In this document: in pieces, positions 18,366 to 26,954 of the stretch
Layout of the letters: the number at the start of each line of letters is the position of its first letter
Numbering within the stretch: position 1 is the stretch's first letter
Assembly: GCA_026004195.1 (NCBI GenBank)
Contig: BPIQ01000001.1
Location: 1,602,311-1,666,310 of the forward strand
Direction: 5' to 3'
Length of the DNA stretch: 64,000 nucleotides
Source of the DNA: Candidatus Binatia bacterium
GTDB taxonomy: Bacteria; Desulfobacterota; Binatia; HRBIN30; BPIQ01
Made by a program: the position numbers and the translations under genes
The notes under the pieces: generated by a model
The model's input: only the letters and a program-made list of their open reading frames with translations
What the model was told of the DNA's origin: nothing
The model's database searches: none

Positions 18366-18826
18366 AGGAACTCGTCCTCGACGAAAGCAGCCGCAGCGAA
18401 ATCGAAGAGCACGCCCGAGCCTGCTACCCCGAGGAGTGCTGCGGCATCGTCGTCGAGAAGGCCGGTCGTCTCGAGGTCGTGCGCGTCACCAACGTCCAGA
18501 ACGAGTACCACGCGAGGGACCCGGTGACCTTCCCGCGCACGGCGAGAACGGCGTACAAGATGGGGCCCGAGGCCCTACCCGTGCTACGCGACGCCGAACG
18601 GGGATCGTGCCGCATCCATGCCTTCTACCACTCGCATCCCGACCACGATGCCTACTTTTCCGCCGAGGACCGTGCCGCCGCGCTCGCGGGGTGGGACGAG
18701 CCGAGCTACCCCGACGCGGGACAGATCGTCGTCTCGGTGCGCAACGGAGAAGTGCGCGACATGAAAGCGTTCGCGTGGGACCCCGAGGCGGCCGACTTCC
18801 TGGAGATCCCCTTGCGGTGGCGCTGA
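18362..18826 (+). CDS. JAMM/Mov34 metallopeptidase (M67 family)
   Basis: 154 residues from GTG 18362, overlapping the previous stop (GTGA). The JAMM signature is complete: a Glu at 24/25 in PEECCGIV, H90-S91-H92, seven residues, S100, two residues, D103 (YHSHPDHDAYFSAED). Bacterial stand-alone members trim C-terminal extensions of ubiquitin-like sulfur carriers (MoaD, ThiS, CysO) or isopeptide bonds. No carrier gene is seen in the window, so the partner is unknown. Cytoplasmic. Confidence 0.87.
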   Translation: MKELVLDESSRSEIEEHARACYPEECCGIVVEKAGRLEVVRVTNVQNEYHARDPVTFPRTARTAYKMGPEALPVLRDAERGSCRIHAFYHSHPDHDAYFSAEDRAAALAGWDEPSYPDAGQIVVSVRNGEVRDMKAFAWDPEAADFLEIPLRWR

Positions 18827-18860
18827 GAGCGCGACCCACCCGCCGCTTCGGCCACTCCCG

Positions 18861-19922
18861 ATGAGCGTCCATGCCCTCCACGATCGCGTCCTCGCTTTTC
18901 TGCGCGCTCCCGGGGAGGACGCGTTCGACGACCTGGCCCTCGAAGTTTTCCGCCACCAGTACGAGCACGTCGAGCCCTACCGGACCTATTGCCGGAGGCG
19001 CGGGGTGGAGCCCGACGAAGTTTCGAACTGGCGGGAAATCCCGCCCGTTCCCGTCCTGGCGTTCCGCGAAGTGGAGTTCCGATGCGGTCCCGCCGAGAGG
19101 GTTTTCCGTTCGAGCGGCACGACGCGCGGACCCGACCGGCGCAGCGTCCACGCGCTCCCCGATCTCCGCCTCTACCGGACCTCCGCCGTCGAGGGGATGC
19201 GGCGTTTTCTCTTCCCGGACGTGGAACGCATTCGCATCCTTTCGCTCGTCCACTCGGTCGAAGAGCTTCCCGAATCCTCCCTCGCACAAATGGTCGCGTG
19301 GGCTCTCGAGGTCTTCGGAACCCCCGAAAGCCGAACCGTCGTGCAAGGCCGGAACCTCGACCTCGATGCGGCGGCCGAAGTCTTCCGCCTGTCCGAACGG
19401 GACGGCCAACCTCTGGCCCTCCTCGCCACGACGGCGGCGCTCGTGCGGCTTCTCGACGCTCTGGCGGAACGGCGATGGAGCTTCCGGCTTCCCCACGGAA
19501 GCCGCGTCATGGACACCGGAGGAAGCAAGGGGCTCGGGCGGCCGCGTTCCCGCAAGGGACTCCACCGTGCCGTCTGGAACGCGCTTGCCGTACCCGGCTA
19601 CTTTTTCGTGAACGAATACGGGATGTGCGAGCTTTCTTCCCAGGCATACGAGAACGTCATCGCGGCTCGGGAAGCGGGCCGCCTCGTCCACCGCACGCTC
19701 GTGACACCTCCCTGGATGCGAACACGTGTCCTCGACCCGCGCACGCTCCGGGACGTGCCTCCGGGAGAACGCGGTCTTCTCTGCCACTACGATCTCGCCA
19801 ACGCGGGCACGGTGTCGGCCGTCCTGACCGAAGACGTGGGCCGAACCCGGGACGAAGGGTTCGAGCTTCTCGGGCGCGCGTCGGACGCCGAGGTGCGGGG
19901 CTGTTCCCTCGTGTGGGCGTGA
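18861..19922 (+). CDS. LuxE-family acyl-protein synthetase-like adenylating enzyme
   Basis: 353 residues from ATG 18861. The adenylate-binding motif FRSSGTTRGP lies near residue 85; VNEYGMCELSSQAYEN near 255 matches the LuxE/PF04443 core. In luciferase operons LuxE activates fatty acids as acyl-AMP, takes them onto a Cys and passes them to LuxC; a LuxC homologue lies 8 kb downstream (27983-29323). No luxA/B or luxD is present, so light production is not implied. The final 69 bases are duplicated at 20509-20577 beside an inserted RelBE pair; this first copy keeps the gene intact. Third gene of the 17418-19922 run. Confidence 0.83.
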   Translation: MSVHALHDRVLAFLRAPGEDAFDDLALEVFRHQYEHVEPYRTYCRRRGVEPDEVSNWREIPPVPVLAFREVEFRCGPAERVFRSSGTTRGPDRRSVHALPDLRLYRTSAVEGMRRFLFPDVERIRILSLVHSVEELPESSLAQMVAWALEVFGTPESRTVVQGRNLDLDAAAEVFRLSERDGQPLALLATTAALVRLLDALAERRWSFRLPHGSRVMDTGGSKGLGRPRSRKGLHRAVWNALAVPGYFFVNEYGMCELSSQAYENVIAAREAGRLVHRTLVTPPWMRTRVLDPRTLRDVPPGERGLLCHYDLANAGTVSAVLTEDVGRTRDEGFELLGRASDAEVRGCSLVWA

Positions 19923-19945
19923 GCGCGTCCCGTTTGCAGGGCCGG
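19854..19945 (+). repeat. 92-bp direct repeat, copy 1 (end of luxE-like gene)
   Basis: Begins GAAGGGTTCGAGCTTCTCGG and covers the last 69 bases of the luxE-like gene plus 23 bases beyond. It appears base-for-base identical to 20509-20600, 655 bp away. Bases just outside differ (c versus g before, t versus c after), which fixes the limits. Confidence 0.93.
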
Positions 19946-20011
19946 TGGTAGCGGGGCTATCGAAGGACACGCCGTTCGACTTCCCCGGAGACCGCCGGTA
20001 AAGTCACGTGC

Positions 20012-20224
20012 ATGCGGAGGCACCGCGTGAAGGGCGTTCGGTTCGTCGTGAACGAACGAGGCGAAAAGACGGCGGTCGTCATCGATCTCAAGAAGCATTC
20101 CGAGGTCTGGGAGGACTTTTATGACGTGACGGTGGCGCGGGAGCGCCAGCACGAACCCCGCGAGACTCTGGCCTCGGTAAAACAAAGGCTGAGCCGGCGC
20201 CGTAAGCTGCGCCGCGATGGCTGA
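20012..20224 (+). CDS. RelB/Phd-like antitoxin (predicted)
   Basis: 70 residues from ATG 20012. VKGVRFVVNERGEKTAVVIDLKKH is typical of short antitoxins with an N-terminal strand-helix operator-binding part, and the charged C-terminal half (ETLASVKQRLSRRRKL) would wrap the toxin. The 8-base overlap with the RelE-like gene is the usual order, antitoxin first. A GTG at 20027 is an alternative start. Likely autoregulated by family analogy; no operator palindrome identified. Confidence 0.75.
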   Translation: MRRHRVKGVRFVVNERGEKTAVVIDLKKHSEVWEDFYDVTVARERQHEPRETLASVKQRLSRRRKLRRDG

Positions 20225-20477
20225 GTACGCGATAACGTTCGCGCGCTCGGCACGCCGGGAATTGGAGTCACTGGACGATCCTCTGCTTGCACGCGTCCTC
20301 GCCCGGATCGAAGGTCTCGCGAAGGAGCCGCGCCCACCCGGATCCCGCAAGCTGCGCGGAGGGCAAAACCTCTGGCGTCTTCGCGTTGGGAATTATCGTA
20401 TCGTTTATGGCATCGACGACCGGCGACGCGTGGTGGATATCGTGACGATCCGCCACCGGCGGGAAGCCTACCGCTAG
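20217..20477 (+). CDS. RelE/ParE-family toxin
   Basis: 86 residues from ATG 20217. YAITFARSARRELESLDDPL, the central RKLRGGQNLWRLRVGNYRIVYGIDD and the C-terminal VDIVTIRHRREAYR are the RelE pattern, with the basic residues used in ribosome-dependent mRNA cleavage; a ParE-type gyrase target cannot be excluded. The pair sits in a 563-bp segment (19946-20508) bounded by 92-bp direct repeats, which suggests acquisition as a unit. Confidence 0.85.
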   Translation: MAEYAITFARSARRELESLDDPLLARVLARIEGLAKEPRPPGSRKLRGGQNLWRLRVGNYRIVYGIDDRRRVVDIVTIRHRREAYR

Positions 20478-20508
20478 CGCAACCCACGACGAACCGCGAA
20501 CCACAACG

Positions 20509-20600
20509 GAAGGGTTCGAGCTTCTCGGGCGCGCGTCGGACGCCGAGGTGCGGGGCTGTTCCCTCGTGTGGGCGTGAGCGCGTCCCGTTTGCAGGGCCGG
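20509..20600 (+). repeat. 92-bp direct repeat, copy 2 (after RelBE pair)
   Basis: Second copy of 19854-19945. Here the luxE-derived 69 bases have no start and are not expressed as LuxE. It ends 40 bp before the next gene (ATG 20641). Without the 655-bp segment, luxE would run directly into that gene's leader. Confidence 0.93.
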
Positions 20601-20640
20601 CGCCGGGACGATATGGAACGCTGCCGAAAGGGGGCTCTTC

Positions 20641-21435
20641 ATGACAAGCTTCGGACCGATCGTTTCGAAAGCTACTCTCGCGTCGCTCGCCGCGGTTCTT
20701 CTCTCCGCTGTTCCGCTGGGTGCCGCTTCCCTCATGGAGACCAGGGACGAGGACGGAACGGTCCAGCGCATCTACGTCGAAGGACGGAAAATGCGGGTCC
20801 AGGAGCGCGACGGCGAGGAGTACATGCTTTTCGACCTCGAGGCCAAAAAGCTCTACGCCGTACGGCCCGCGGCGAAAGAAGCCGTCGACATGAGCGGCAT
20901 GCTCTCGGAATCCGCGGCCGCCTCGGCCACGGGCGTGCGCCTCGAACACGAGGGGCAGGGACCTTCGATCGCGGGCTACGCGACCGAACACTACCTCGCC
21001 CGCGCGGGCGAGAAAACGTGCACGGAAGAGTTCCTCTCCAGGCAAGCGGCCGAGGACCTCGGTGCGGCTCCGCTCCTCGAGGCGCTCGCTTCCCTCGGCG
21101 CGGAGGAGGACGGAGACTCGGACCCGTGCGAGCAAGCGGAGCGGGAGCTCGCAAAGCTCTACGGCGAGCACGGGATACCGCTCCGCGTCGTCGAAACCGA
21201 CGGAACGGTGAGCATGGAGGTCACGCGGATCGAAAAGAACGTGCCGGCGCCCGCGGGGGGATTCCACCTACCCGAGGGCTATCGGGTCGTGACGCTCGAT
21301 GCGGAAGTCCGGAAAGCCATGGAGGAGGCACAGAAGAGCCTCGAAGGTCTCGTGCCGCCGGAAGGAGGCGCGGGAGCCGGCGCGGAAGAGTTCCGCCGGG
21401 CGCTCGAAGAGCTGCAGAAAAAGACGGGACAGTGA
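20641..21435 (+). CDS. Secreted DUF4412-like protein
   Basis: 264 residues from ATG 20641, preceded by AAAGGGGG. A signal peptide ends near residue 29 (PLGAAS). The body has a repeating pattern of strands (RIYVEGRKMRVQERDGEEYMLFDLEAKKLYAV) like DUF4412/LolA-like lipid-binding folds; an E/A-rich helical tail follows. Periplasmic or outer-membrane associated, function unknown. It may once have followed luxE directly before the RelBE insertion. Confidence 0.6.
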   Translation: MTSFGPIVSKATLASLAAVLLSAVPLGAASLMETRDEDGTVQRIYVEGRKMRVQERDGEEYMLFDLEAKKLYAVRPAAKEAVDMSGMLSESAAASATGVRLEHEGQGPSIAGYATEHYLARAGEKTCTEEFLSRQAAEDLGAAPLLEALASLGAEEDGDSDPCEQAERELAKLYGEHGIPLRVVETDGTVSMEVTRIEKNVPAPAGGFHLPEGYRVVTLDAEVRKAMEEAQKSLEGLVPPEGGAGAGAEEFRRALEELQKKTGQ

Positions 21436-21463
21436 CGTCTCGGAAAGACTCTCGCGTCACGCT

Positions 21464-22906
21464 TCAGAAAAACGCTTCGGCGAGAAGAAAGAGCGTGTCT
21501 TCGGCGAGCCCGAACTCGGACCGGCGCGGGCCCGCGAAAAGCTGGGCCCCGAGCGTCCATTCGAGAAAGCCGAAGGGCTCGTAGCGCACCGCGGGAACGA
21601 AGGCGGCACTCGGGCCTTCCCAGTCGAAGAGCACGAAGGCGTCGAGCCCGAGAGCGAAGGTCGTCTCGTAAGCCACCTCGAGGCCGGTCTGGTGGCGCCC
21701 GAAGCTCACCACCTGGCTCCCTCCGAAACGGGCCGCCGAGGTCGGGACGACGACGAGAGTCTCGGGCGGAGCGGGTCCTGCGGGTAGGGCCGAGTGCGCG
21801 AGCGAGAACTGTGCGGGCGCGACGTCCGTGCCGTCGGCGCCCTTCGCCTCGAAAAAAGAAGCGAAGGGGCCGGCGAGCCCCCGGCCGAAACCGAGGGCGT
21901 TGCCGTTGTAGAGGTACTCGGCGAGAACGTAGAGGCCCTGCCCCAGGTCGAAGTTCCGGTCGGCCGAAAGCACGACCTGCCAGAATCCGCGCAGCCTCCC
22001 GCTCTCGGGCGAATCGAGGGGCCGGACCGAGCGCAGAGGTTCGGTGTAGGCCGCTTCCGCGCGCACGGCCACGTCGCCCAGGTTGCGAGCGACCTCGATG
22101 CCGCCGGCCGGGGCTTCCCGGAAGATCCCGCCCACGAGCGCGTAGTCCGTATCGCGAAAAAACCCGCGCAGCCTGAGCGCGTACGCCGAATCGAGAAGCG
22201 TCGCTTCCGGCACGGCCACGGCCTCGAGCGACGTGAAGCCCGTGAAGGCGAAGCGCACCGAAATTCCGTCGACGCCGGGACTCTGGTCAGCTTCGATGGC
22301 GAGGGGCGGGACGAAGGCGAGGCGGTCGAGGGGCCTCCAGAGCCGGCCCACGCCCCACGCTATGCGCTGCCGGCCTGCGACCACGTCCCACCGGTCGTCG
22401 CGATAGCGAAGGTAGGCGCGATAGAGAAGGTGACGCCAGCGGCCCCCGTCGGCGCTGCCCCCGAAATCGAAGCCGGAAATCGTCTCCTCGAGGGGAAGCG
22501 CAGCTTGCGAGCCCACGCTCGCCGCTGGATCCGCCTCGAGAGTCCGGATCGCTCCCGCGAGAAGCTCGTGGTCGTAGACGAGCACGAGCGTCCAGGTCTT
22601 CCCGGAGCGGAAGTCCCACCGGGTCCGGAGTCGCGTGAGGCTTTGCCAGACGTTCTGCTCGCCCAGAAGTCCGAAAGCAGGGCAATCGGGGAAAAGCGTC
22701 GGGAGCACACAGTCGGGCGAGGGAAGGGAGCTCGAGATCGCCCTTTCGAACGCCTGGAGGTTCGTGCCCCGAGTGGCGACGGCGACCTCCCGCAAGGACC
22801 CCGAGAGTTCGAGCTCGAAGCCGCGCCACCTGGCGACCGGCCGTGCCTCCGCGGGTCGAAGAAAGACGACGCAGCAGAGGGCGGAAAAAAGAACCCTGGC
22901 GGTCAA
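21464..22906 (-). CDS. Outer-membrane beta-barrel protein (DUF1302/porin-like)
   Basis: 480 residues from TTG 22906, which overlaps the ABC ATPase stop. The signal peptide ends near AEARPV (residue about 20). The rest alternates hydrophobic and polar residues with many aromatic girdle positions (VVAGRQRIAWGVGRLWRP, YVLAEYLYNGNALGF, FGRHQTGLEVAYETTF) and ends in Phe, as outer-membrane barrels do. It is the last gene of a five-gene operon with an ABC transporter and a LolA-like protein, so it is probably the outer-membrane component or cargo of that system. No clear ATG fits; the TTG is chosen for overlap and signal peptide. Confidence 0.72.
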   Translation of the reverse strand: MTARVLFSALCCVVFLRPAEARPVARWRGFELELSGSLREVAVATRGTNLQAFERAISSSLPSPDCVLPTLFPDCPAFGLLGEQNVWQSLTRLRTRWDFRSGKTWTLVLVYDHELLAGAIRTLEADPAASVGSQAALPLEETISGFDFGGSADGGRWRHLLYRAYLRYRDDRWDVVAGRQRIAWGVGRLWRPLDRLAFVPPLAIEADQSPGVDGISVRFAFTGFTSLEAVAVPEATLLDSAYALRLRGFFRDTDYALVGGIFREAPAGGIEVARNLGDVAVRAEAAYTEPLRSVRPLDSPESGRLRGFWQVVLSADRNFDLGQGLYVLAEYLYNGNALGFGRGLAGPFASFFEAKGADGTDVAPAQFSLAHSALPAGPAPPETLVVVPTSAARFGGSQVVSFGRHQTGLEVAYETTFALGLDAFVLFDWEGPSAAFVPAVRYEPFGFLEWTLGAQLFAGPRRSEFGLAEDTLFLLAEAFF

Positions 22907-23592
22907 GGCGAGGCTCGCGTGTCCTCGACGACTCTCCCGTCCCGCAAGCGGATCGTCCGCCGCGCTTTCCCGATGACCAGGGGATCGTGCGTCGAGAAGA
23001 GGAACGTCGTGCCGCGCGTACGGTTGATCCGTTCCATGAGCTCGAGGAGTCTCGTCGCCGTCTCCGAGTCCAGGTTCGCCGTGGGTTCGTCCGCGAGAAC
23101 CACACGCGGACCCGAAGCCATGGCCCGGGCGACGGCCACCCGCTGCTGTTCGCCGCCGCTCAGCTCGAGCGGCTTTTTGTCGGCGAGCTCGGAGAGCCCG
23201 AGCTCCGCGAGAAGCTCCATGGCCACGGCGCGTCGTCGGCGAGCCGGCACCCCCTGGAGCTCCATGACGAATTCGACGTTCTCCCGCGCCGTGAGCACGG
23301 GGATCAGGTTGTAGGACTGGAAGACGAAGCCGATCTTGTGGAGGCGGAGCCTGGCGCGCTGCGTGGGGCTCCACTCCGTGATGTCCTCGCCGTCGAAAAA
23401 AAGCCGGCCAGCGGTCGGAGAGTCGAGCGCTCCGAGCAGATTGAGGAGCGTCGTTTTCCCGGAACCGCTGGGTCCGGCGAGAGCCGAGAACTCGCCCTCC
23501 TCGAGAGAAAGCGTGACGCCGCGGAGCGCCCAGGTTTTCACGCCCCTGACGTCGTACACCTTCGTCACTTCGCGGGCTTCGAGAAGGGCCAC
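22903..23592 (-). CDS. LolD/MacB-type ABC transporter ATP-binding protein
   Basis: 229 residues from ATG 23592. Walker A AGPSGSGKTTLLNLLG near 40-54, Q-loop FVFQSYNLIPVLTA, signature LSGGEQQRVAVARAM near 142 and Walker B VVLADEPTANLDSETA, all characteristic of the LolD/FtsE/MacB subfamily, which powers FtsX-type permeases to extract lipids or proteins from the inner membrane rather than pump across it. Works with the two permeases encoded just upstream (9- and 4-bp gaps). Confidence 0.95.
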   Translation of the reverse strand: MALLEAREVTKVYDVRGVKTWALRGVTLSLEEGEFSALAGPSGSGKTTLLNLLGALDSPTAGRLFFDGEDITEWSPTQRARLRLHKIGFVFQSYNLIPVLTARENVEFVMELQGVPARRRRAVAMELLAELGLSELADKKPLELSGGEQQRVAVARAMASGPRVVLADEPTANLDSETATRLLELMERINRTRGTTFLFSTHDPLVIGKARRTIRLRDGRVVEDTRASP

Positions 23593-23601
23593 CGCGACCT
23601 C

Positions 23602-24816
23602 TCAGACCGAACGCAAGGCTTCCGCGGGTTCGAGACGGGCTGCTCTCCAGGCAGGCCAGAGGCTCGCGCCGGTGGCGCTCGCGAAAGCCAGGATCAGCGG
23701 CACGACGAAATCGTAGGCCCGCAAGAACGGGACGAGACGCGTGCCCACGCCTGCGGCCCGGAGACCTTCGGCCCACATGCCGAGGTCGATTCCTTCGTGG
23801 AACGCCGAGACCACCCAGGCCGCCGCCCCGTAGCCCGCGGCCACTCCGGCAAGCGTCAGGAGGAGCGATTCCGTCACGATCATGGCCACGAGACGTCGGG
23901 GCCGCATCCCGACCGAAAGCAGAATGCCGAACTCTCGCAAGCGTTCGTAGACGGACACGAGAAGGACGTTGGCGATGCCGAAGACCATGGCGAGAAAGAC
24001 GGCCGCGTAGACGTACCAAGCCGTCTGGTCGAAAAGCTCGACCATTTGGAGGAGCAGAGGGCGAAGTTCTCCCCATGTGCGGACCTCGACGCCTTCGCCG
24101 AGCCGCTCCTGTAACGTTCTGCGGACCCGCGGGATCCAGGATTCCCGCCGAACGAGAACCACGATTTCGGAGACGTCTCCACCGATGCCGAGGAGATCCC
24201 GCGCTTCCCCTAGGTCGAGGAAAACCGTCCCCCGGTCGAACTCGCGAGCCGGAGAGCGGAAAAGCCCCGAGATACGAAAGGCACCGCCGGTGAAGTTCCC
24301 CGCCGCGTCCTGGACCGAGAGCACGACCTTCTCGCCGACCCCCACGCGGAGTCGGCGGGCCAGAACTTCGCCGACCAGTATCTCCCCGTGCTTCCCCTCG
24401 AGGTACCGACCGGCGACGATCGAACGCGCGACGAGAGAAACCCCGGCTTCGCGACCGGGGTCGACTCCGAACACGCGCACACCGGCGCTCGCTCTCGGCG
24501 AGAAGAGGAGCCCCTCGGCCACCACCCTCGGCGCCCAGGCCCGCACTTCGGGAAGAGAGCGGAGAACCTCCCGCGCGGCCTCTCCGCCGTCCCGCAGACG
24601 GAGCTCGAGGCCGGGATTCCGGGAGTAGCCGCGGGCGTGCACCTGAAGATGCCCGACTTCGGTCGCGATGGCGTTCTCCACCATCTGGAAGACGAGACCG
24701 TTGTTGAGTGCCATGGAAAGGACGACCCCCGCCATGCCCACCGCCACGGCAGCGAAAACGATGCCGGCGCGGGCGCGGTTCCGCCACACGTTCCGCCAGG
24801 CGAGCCGCAGGAACAT
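23602..24816 (-). CDS. LolC/E-like (FtsX-domain) ABC permease
   Basis: 404 residues from ATG 24816. N-terminal helix after LAWRNVWRNRARAG, a large periplasmic domain (about 45-275) and three helices near the C-terminus (about 280-400), ending with PAWRAARLEPAEALR, the coupling motif of the FtsX/LolE family. Forms a heterodimer with the next upstream gene. The WRN...R motif at the start is also shared by that gene, showing they are paralogues. Inner membrane; cargo unknown. Confidence 0.92.
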   Translation of the reverse strand: MFLRLAWRNVWRNRARAGIVFAAVAVGMAGVVLSMALNNGLVFQMVENAIATEVGHLQVHARGYSRNPGLELRLRDGGEAAREVLRSLPEVRAWAPRVVAEGLLFSPRASAGVRVFGVDPGREAGVSLVARSIVAGRYLEGKHGEILVGEVLARRLRVGVGEKVVLSVQDAAGNFTGGAFRISGLFRSPAREFDRGTVFLDLGEARDLLGIGGDVSEIVVLVRRESWIPRVRRTLQERLGEGVEVRTWGELRPLLLQMVELFDQTAWYVYAAVFLAMVFGIANVLLVSVYERLREFGILLSVGMRPRRLVAMIVTESLLLTLAGVAAGYGAAAWVVSAFHEGIDLGMWAEGLRAAGVGTRLVPFLRAYDFVVPLILAFASATGASLWPAWRAARLEPAEALRSV

Positions 24817-24820
24817 CACC

Positions 24821-26053
24821 TCAGGGCTCCCTGAGCGCTTCCACGGGTTCCGAGCGGGCCGCACGCCAGGCGGGGTAAAGAGCCGCCAGCGTGGCGACCG
24901 CGAAAACCGTGAGTGCGGAACCGAGCGGGTTCCACGGCTTGAGCTTCCAGACGAGAACGGGCTCGAAGCCCCAGAGCTCGACCGCACCTGCCGCCGCTCC
25001 CCCGAGCGCGACGGGATGGGCGACGAAGTAAAGAACGAGTGCGATCCCTGCGGCGAGGCCGACGGCGAGGCCCAAGCCCCCGAGCACGAGCGATTCGAAA
25101 AACACGAGGGCGAAAAGCCTCCGCGGCAAAAGCCCCACCGCGAGCAGAATCCCGAATTCCCGCCGCCTTTCCAGGACCGCCATGAGGACGGTGTCGAGGA
25201 TGCCGAACGCAACCACGACGACCAGAATGACGAGCAGCATGTACATGCCGATGTCGTCGAGGAGCACGAACTGCTCCACCTCGGGCATCACCTCGTTCCA
25301 CGTGTGGACTTCCACGGCTCGGCCACGCAGCGCTTCCCGGAGAGAAGAAGCCACCCGGGGCGCGCTTTCCGCGTCTCGGGTCAGGATCGCCACTTCGTTC
25401 ACCCGGTCGCCGTAGACGAAAAACTCCTGCGCATCCGCGAGGCGCACGAACGCCGTCGAGCGGTCGGCCTCGGGTTCGGGCAGCCGGAGGATCCCGACGA
25501 CGCGGAAAAGCTCGTACGCCATCTCGAGCGAGTAGGCGACCGAAAAAAGCAGCACCTCGTCCCCCACGCCCGCTCCCAACTCCCGAGCGAGCCGCTCGGC
25601 GAGGACGATCTCCCGCCTCTCGCCCGACGCCCCGAGGAAACGGCCGTGCCGAACCCTCCTGGAAAGCGTGGAGACGTTTCCCTCGAGCACGGGATCGACA
25701 CCCACGACCGCCGCCCCTTTGGTCGAGGAGCCCTTCGAGAGAAGGCCGAAACCGAGAAGACGCGGGGCGTAACCGAGGACGCCGGGACTCTCCTCGAGAA
25801 CCCTCCGGAGCTGACCGTCGAACACCAGGAACTGCTCGAGCGTGCGGTTCTCGAGGTAGCCCTCTCCCACGATCGTCACGTGGCCCGAGCCCACCCGTAC
25901 GGCGTCTTCGATCATCTTCTCGTGGACACCGGCGGCCATGGCCACGAAAAAGACGATCAGGAGAACGGCAAAGGCCGTCGCCGCGACCGTGAGTGCCGTC
26001 CTCCGGGGCACTCTCCCCACGTTGCGCCAGGCGAGCCGGAGCGCGAGCCCCAC
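24821..26053 (-). CDS. LolC/E-like (FtsX-domain) ABC permease, paralogue
   Basis: 410 residues from GTG 26053, directly abutting the stop of the LolA-like gene. Same topology as its neighbour: helix after LAWRNVGRVPRRTA, periplasmic domain to about 275, three C-terminal helices and the tail YPAWRAARSEPVEALREP. Two different permease subunits plus one ATPase is the LolCDE arrangement; whether it moves lipoproteins, lipids or a dedicated cargo is not determined. Confidence 0.92.
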   Translation of the reverse strand: MGLALRLAWRNVGRVPRRTALTVAATAFAVLLIVFFVAMAAGVHEKMIEDAVRVGSGHVTIVGEGYLENRTLEQFLVFDGQLRRVLEESPGVLGYAPRLLGFGLLSKGSSTKGAAVVGVDPVLEGNVSTLSRRVRHGRFLGASGERREIVLAERLARELGAGVGDEVLLFSVAYSLEMAYELFRVVGILRLPEPEADRSTAFVRLADAQEFFVYGDRVNEVAILTRDAESAPRVASSLREALRGRAVEVHTWNEVMPEVEQFVLLDDIGMYMLLVILVVVVAFGILDTVLMAVLERRREFGILLAVGLLPRRLFALVFFESLVLGGLGLAVGLAAGIALVLYFVAHPVALGGAAAGAVELWGFEPVLVWKLKPWNPLGSALTVFAVATLAALYPAWRAARSEPVEALREP

Positions 26054-26863
26054 TCAGAGCCTCTCCCGCAGGTGGCGGGTCGTGAAGATCGTCTCGTCGA
26101 ATGTCTCGTCGAAGCGCACCGCCTGTACCTGGATTTCCGTCCTGTGCCCGGGCTTGTCGAGCGGCAAGACGGTCCACCGGAAGGGAAACCGCCTTCCCTC
26201 GACCTCGCGGATGTCGGAGTAGCGCAGGATCCGGAGCCGCTCGCCTTTCTCGTCGTAGAAGTCCGAGCGAATCGGCGTGAAATGCTCGGTCTCGATCCAG
26301 GTCACGATCCGTCCCCAGACGACGGGAGCTCCGGGGCGAGGAACGTACTCCACGACGTACGCCCGGAGGTCCGTGAAGCCCTCGGGGCCCGGATCGATCC
26401 CGAGAAGGCGGTGGGAGTAGTCCTCGAGCTGGCTCGATTCGCGCACGAGGTCGTCGTTCGTGAAGTCGCTGCCCATCCAGGGCTGCAGCATCATCGACGG
26501 CGGGATCCGCACCGTGCGCTCGACCCGCGGGACGTACATCCAGAGGTTCGGGTGCAGCTTCAAAAACGCCGTGCCGGCGTCCTTGGCGGGGGCGAGAATC
26601 CGGATGAAGGTTCGCTTTTTCTCGCGGTCGTCCCATGCCCGGAAGACCACGACACGCGGGGCGGGAAGCCTGGGCGAGACGATCGTCATCGTGGCTTCGA
26701 GGTAGATCGTATCGCCCCGGAGAACTTCTTCGGCACGCTCGGCCACCTCCTTTCCGTCGAGTCCCGGCGGAGGAGGAAGGAGTCGGGGAAGGGGGGACGG
26801 AACTTCGAGGGGCTTCGAAAGAAGGAAAAGCCCGAGGAGCCAGGTGCCCGGCCGTAGGCCCAT
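26054..26863 (-). CDS. Outer-membrane lipoprotein-sorting-type protein (LolA-like fold)
   Basis: 269 residues from ATG 26863. An N-terminal hydrophobic segment may be a signal peptide. The body has IYLEATMTIVSPR, FIRILAPAKDAGTAFLKLHPNLWMYVPRVERTVRIPPSMMLQPWMGSDFTNDDL and SDFYDEKGERLRILRYSDI, the pattern of the 'outer membrane lipoprotein-sorting protein' family (PF17131). Probably a periplasmic carrier that takes cargo from the permeases. First gene of the operon 26863 to 21464. Confidence 0.88.
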   Translation of the reverse strand: MGLRPGTWLLGLFLLSKPLEVPSPLPRLLPPPPGLDGKEVAERAEEVLRGDTIYLEATMTIVSPRLPAPRVVVFRAWDDREKKRTFIRILAPAKDAGTAFLKLHPNLWMYVPRVERTVRIPPSMMLQPWMGSDFTNDDLVRESSQLEDYSHRLLGIDPGPEGFTDLRAYVVEYVPRPGAPVVWGRIVTWIETEHFTPIRSDFYDEKGERLRILRYSDIREVEGRRFPFRWTVLPLDKPGHRTEIQVQAVRFDETFDETIFTTRHLRERL

Positions 26864-26954
26864 GAACGGCAGGGCTACAACGTCGGTTCCGGGCGATGCA
26901 AGCGTCCCGAACTCGAATGCCGCGCGGAAAGAAGCGTGCCCGGCACGTGCCCGG

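Noticed and set aside
20119-21267. 382-codon minus-strand open frame across RelBE and the DUF4412-like gene
   Set aside because: Antisense to well-supported genes on the plus strand and with no recognisable domain.
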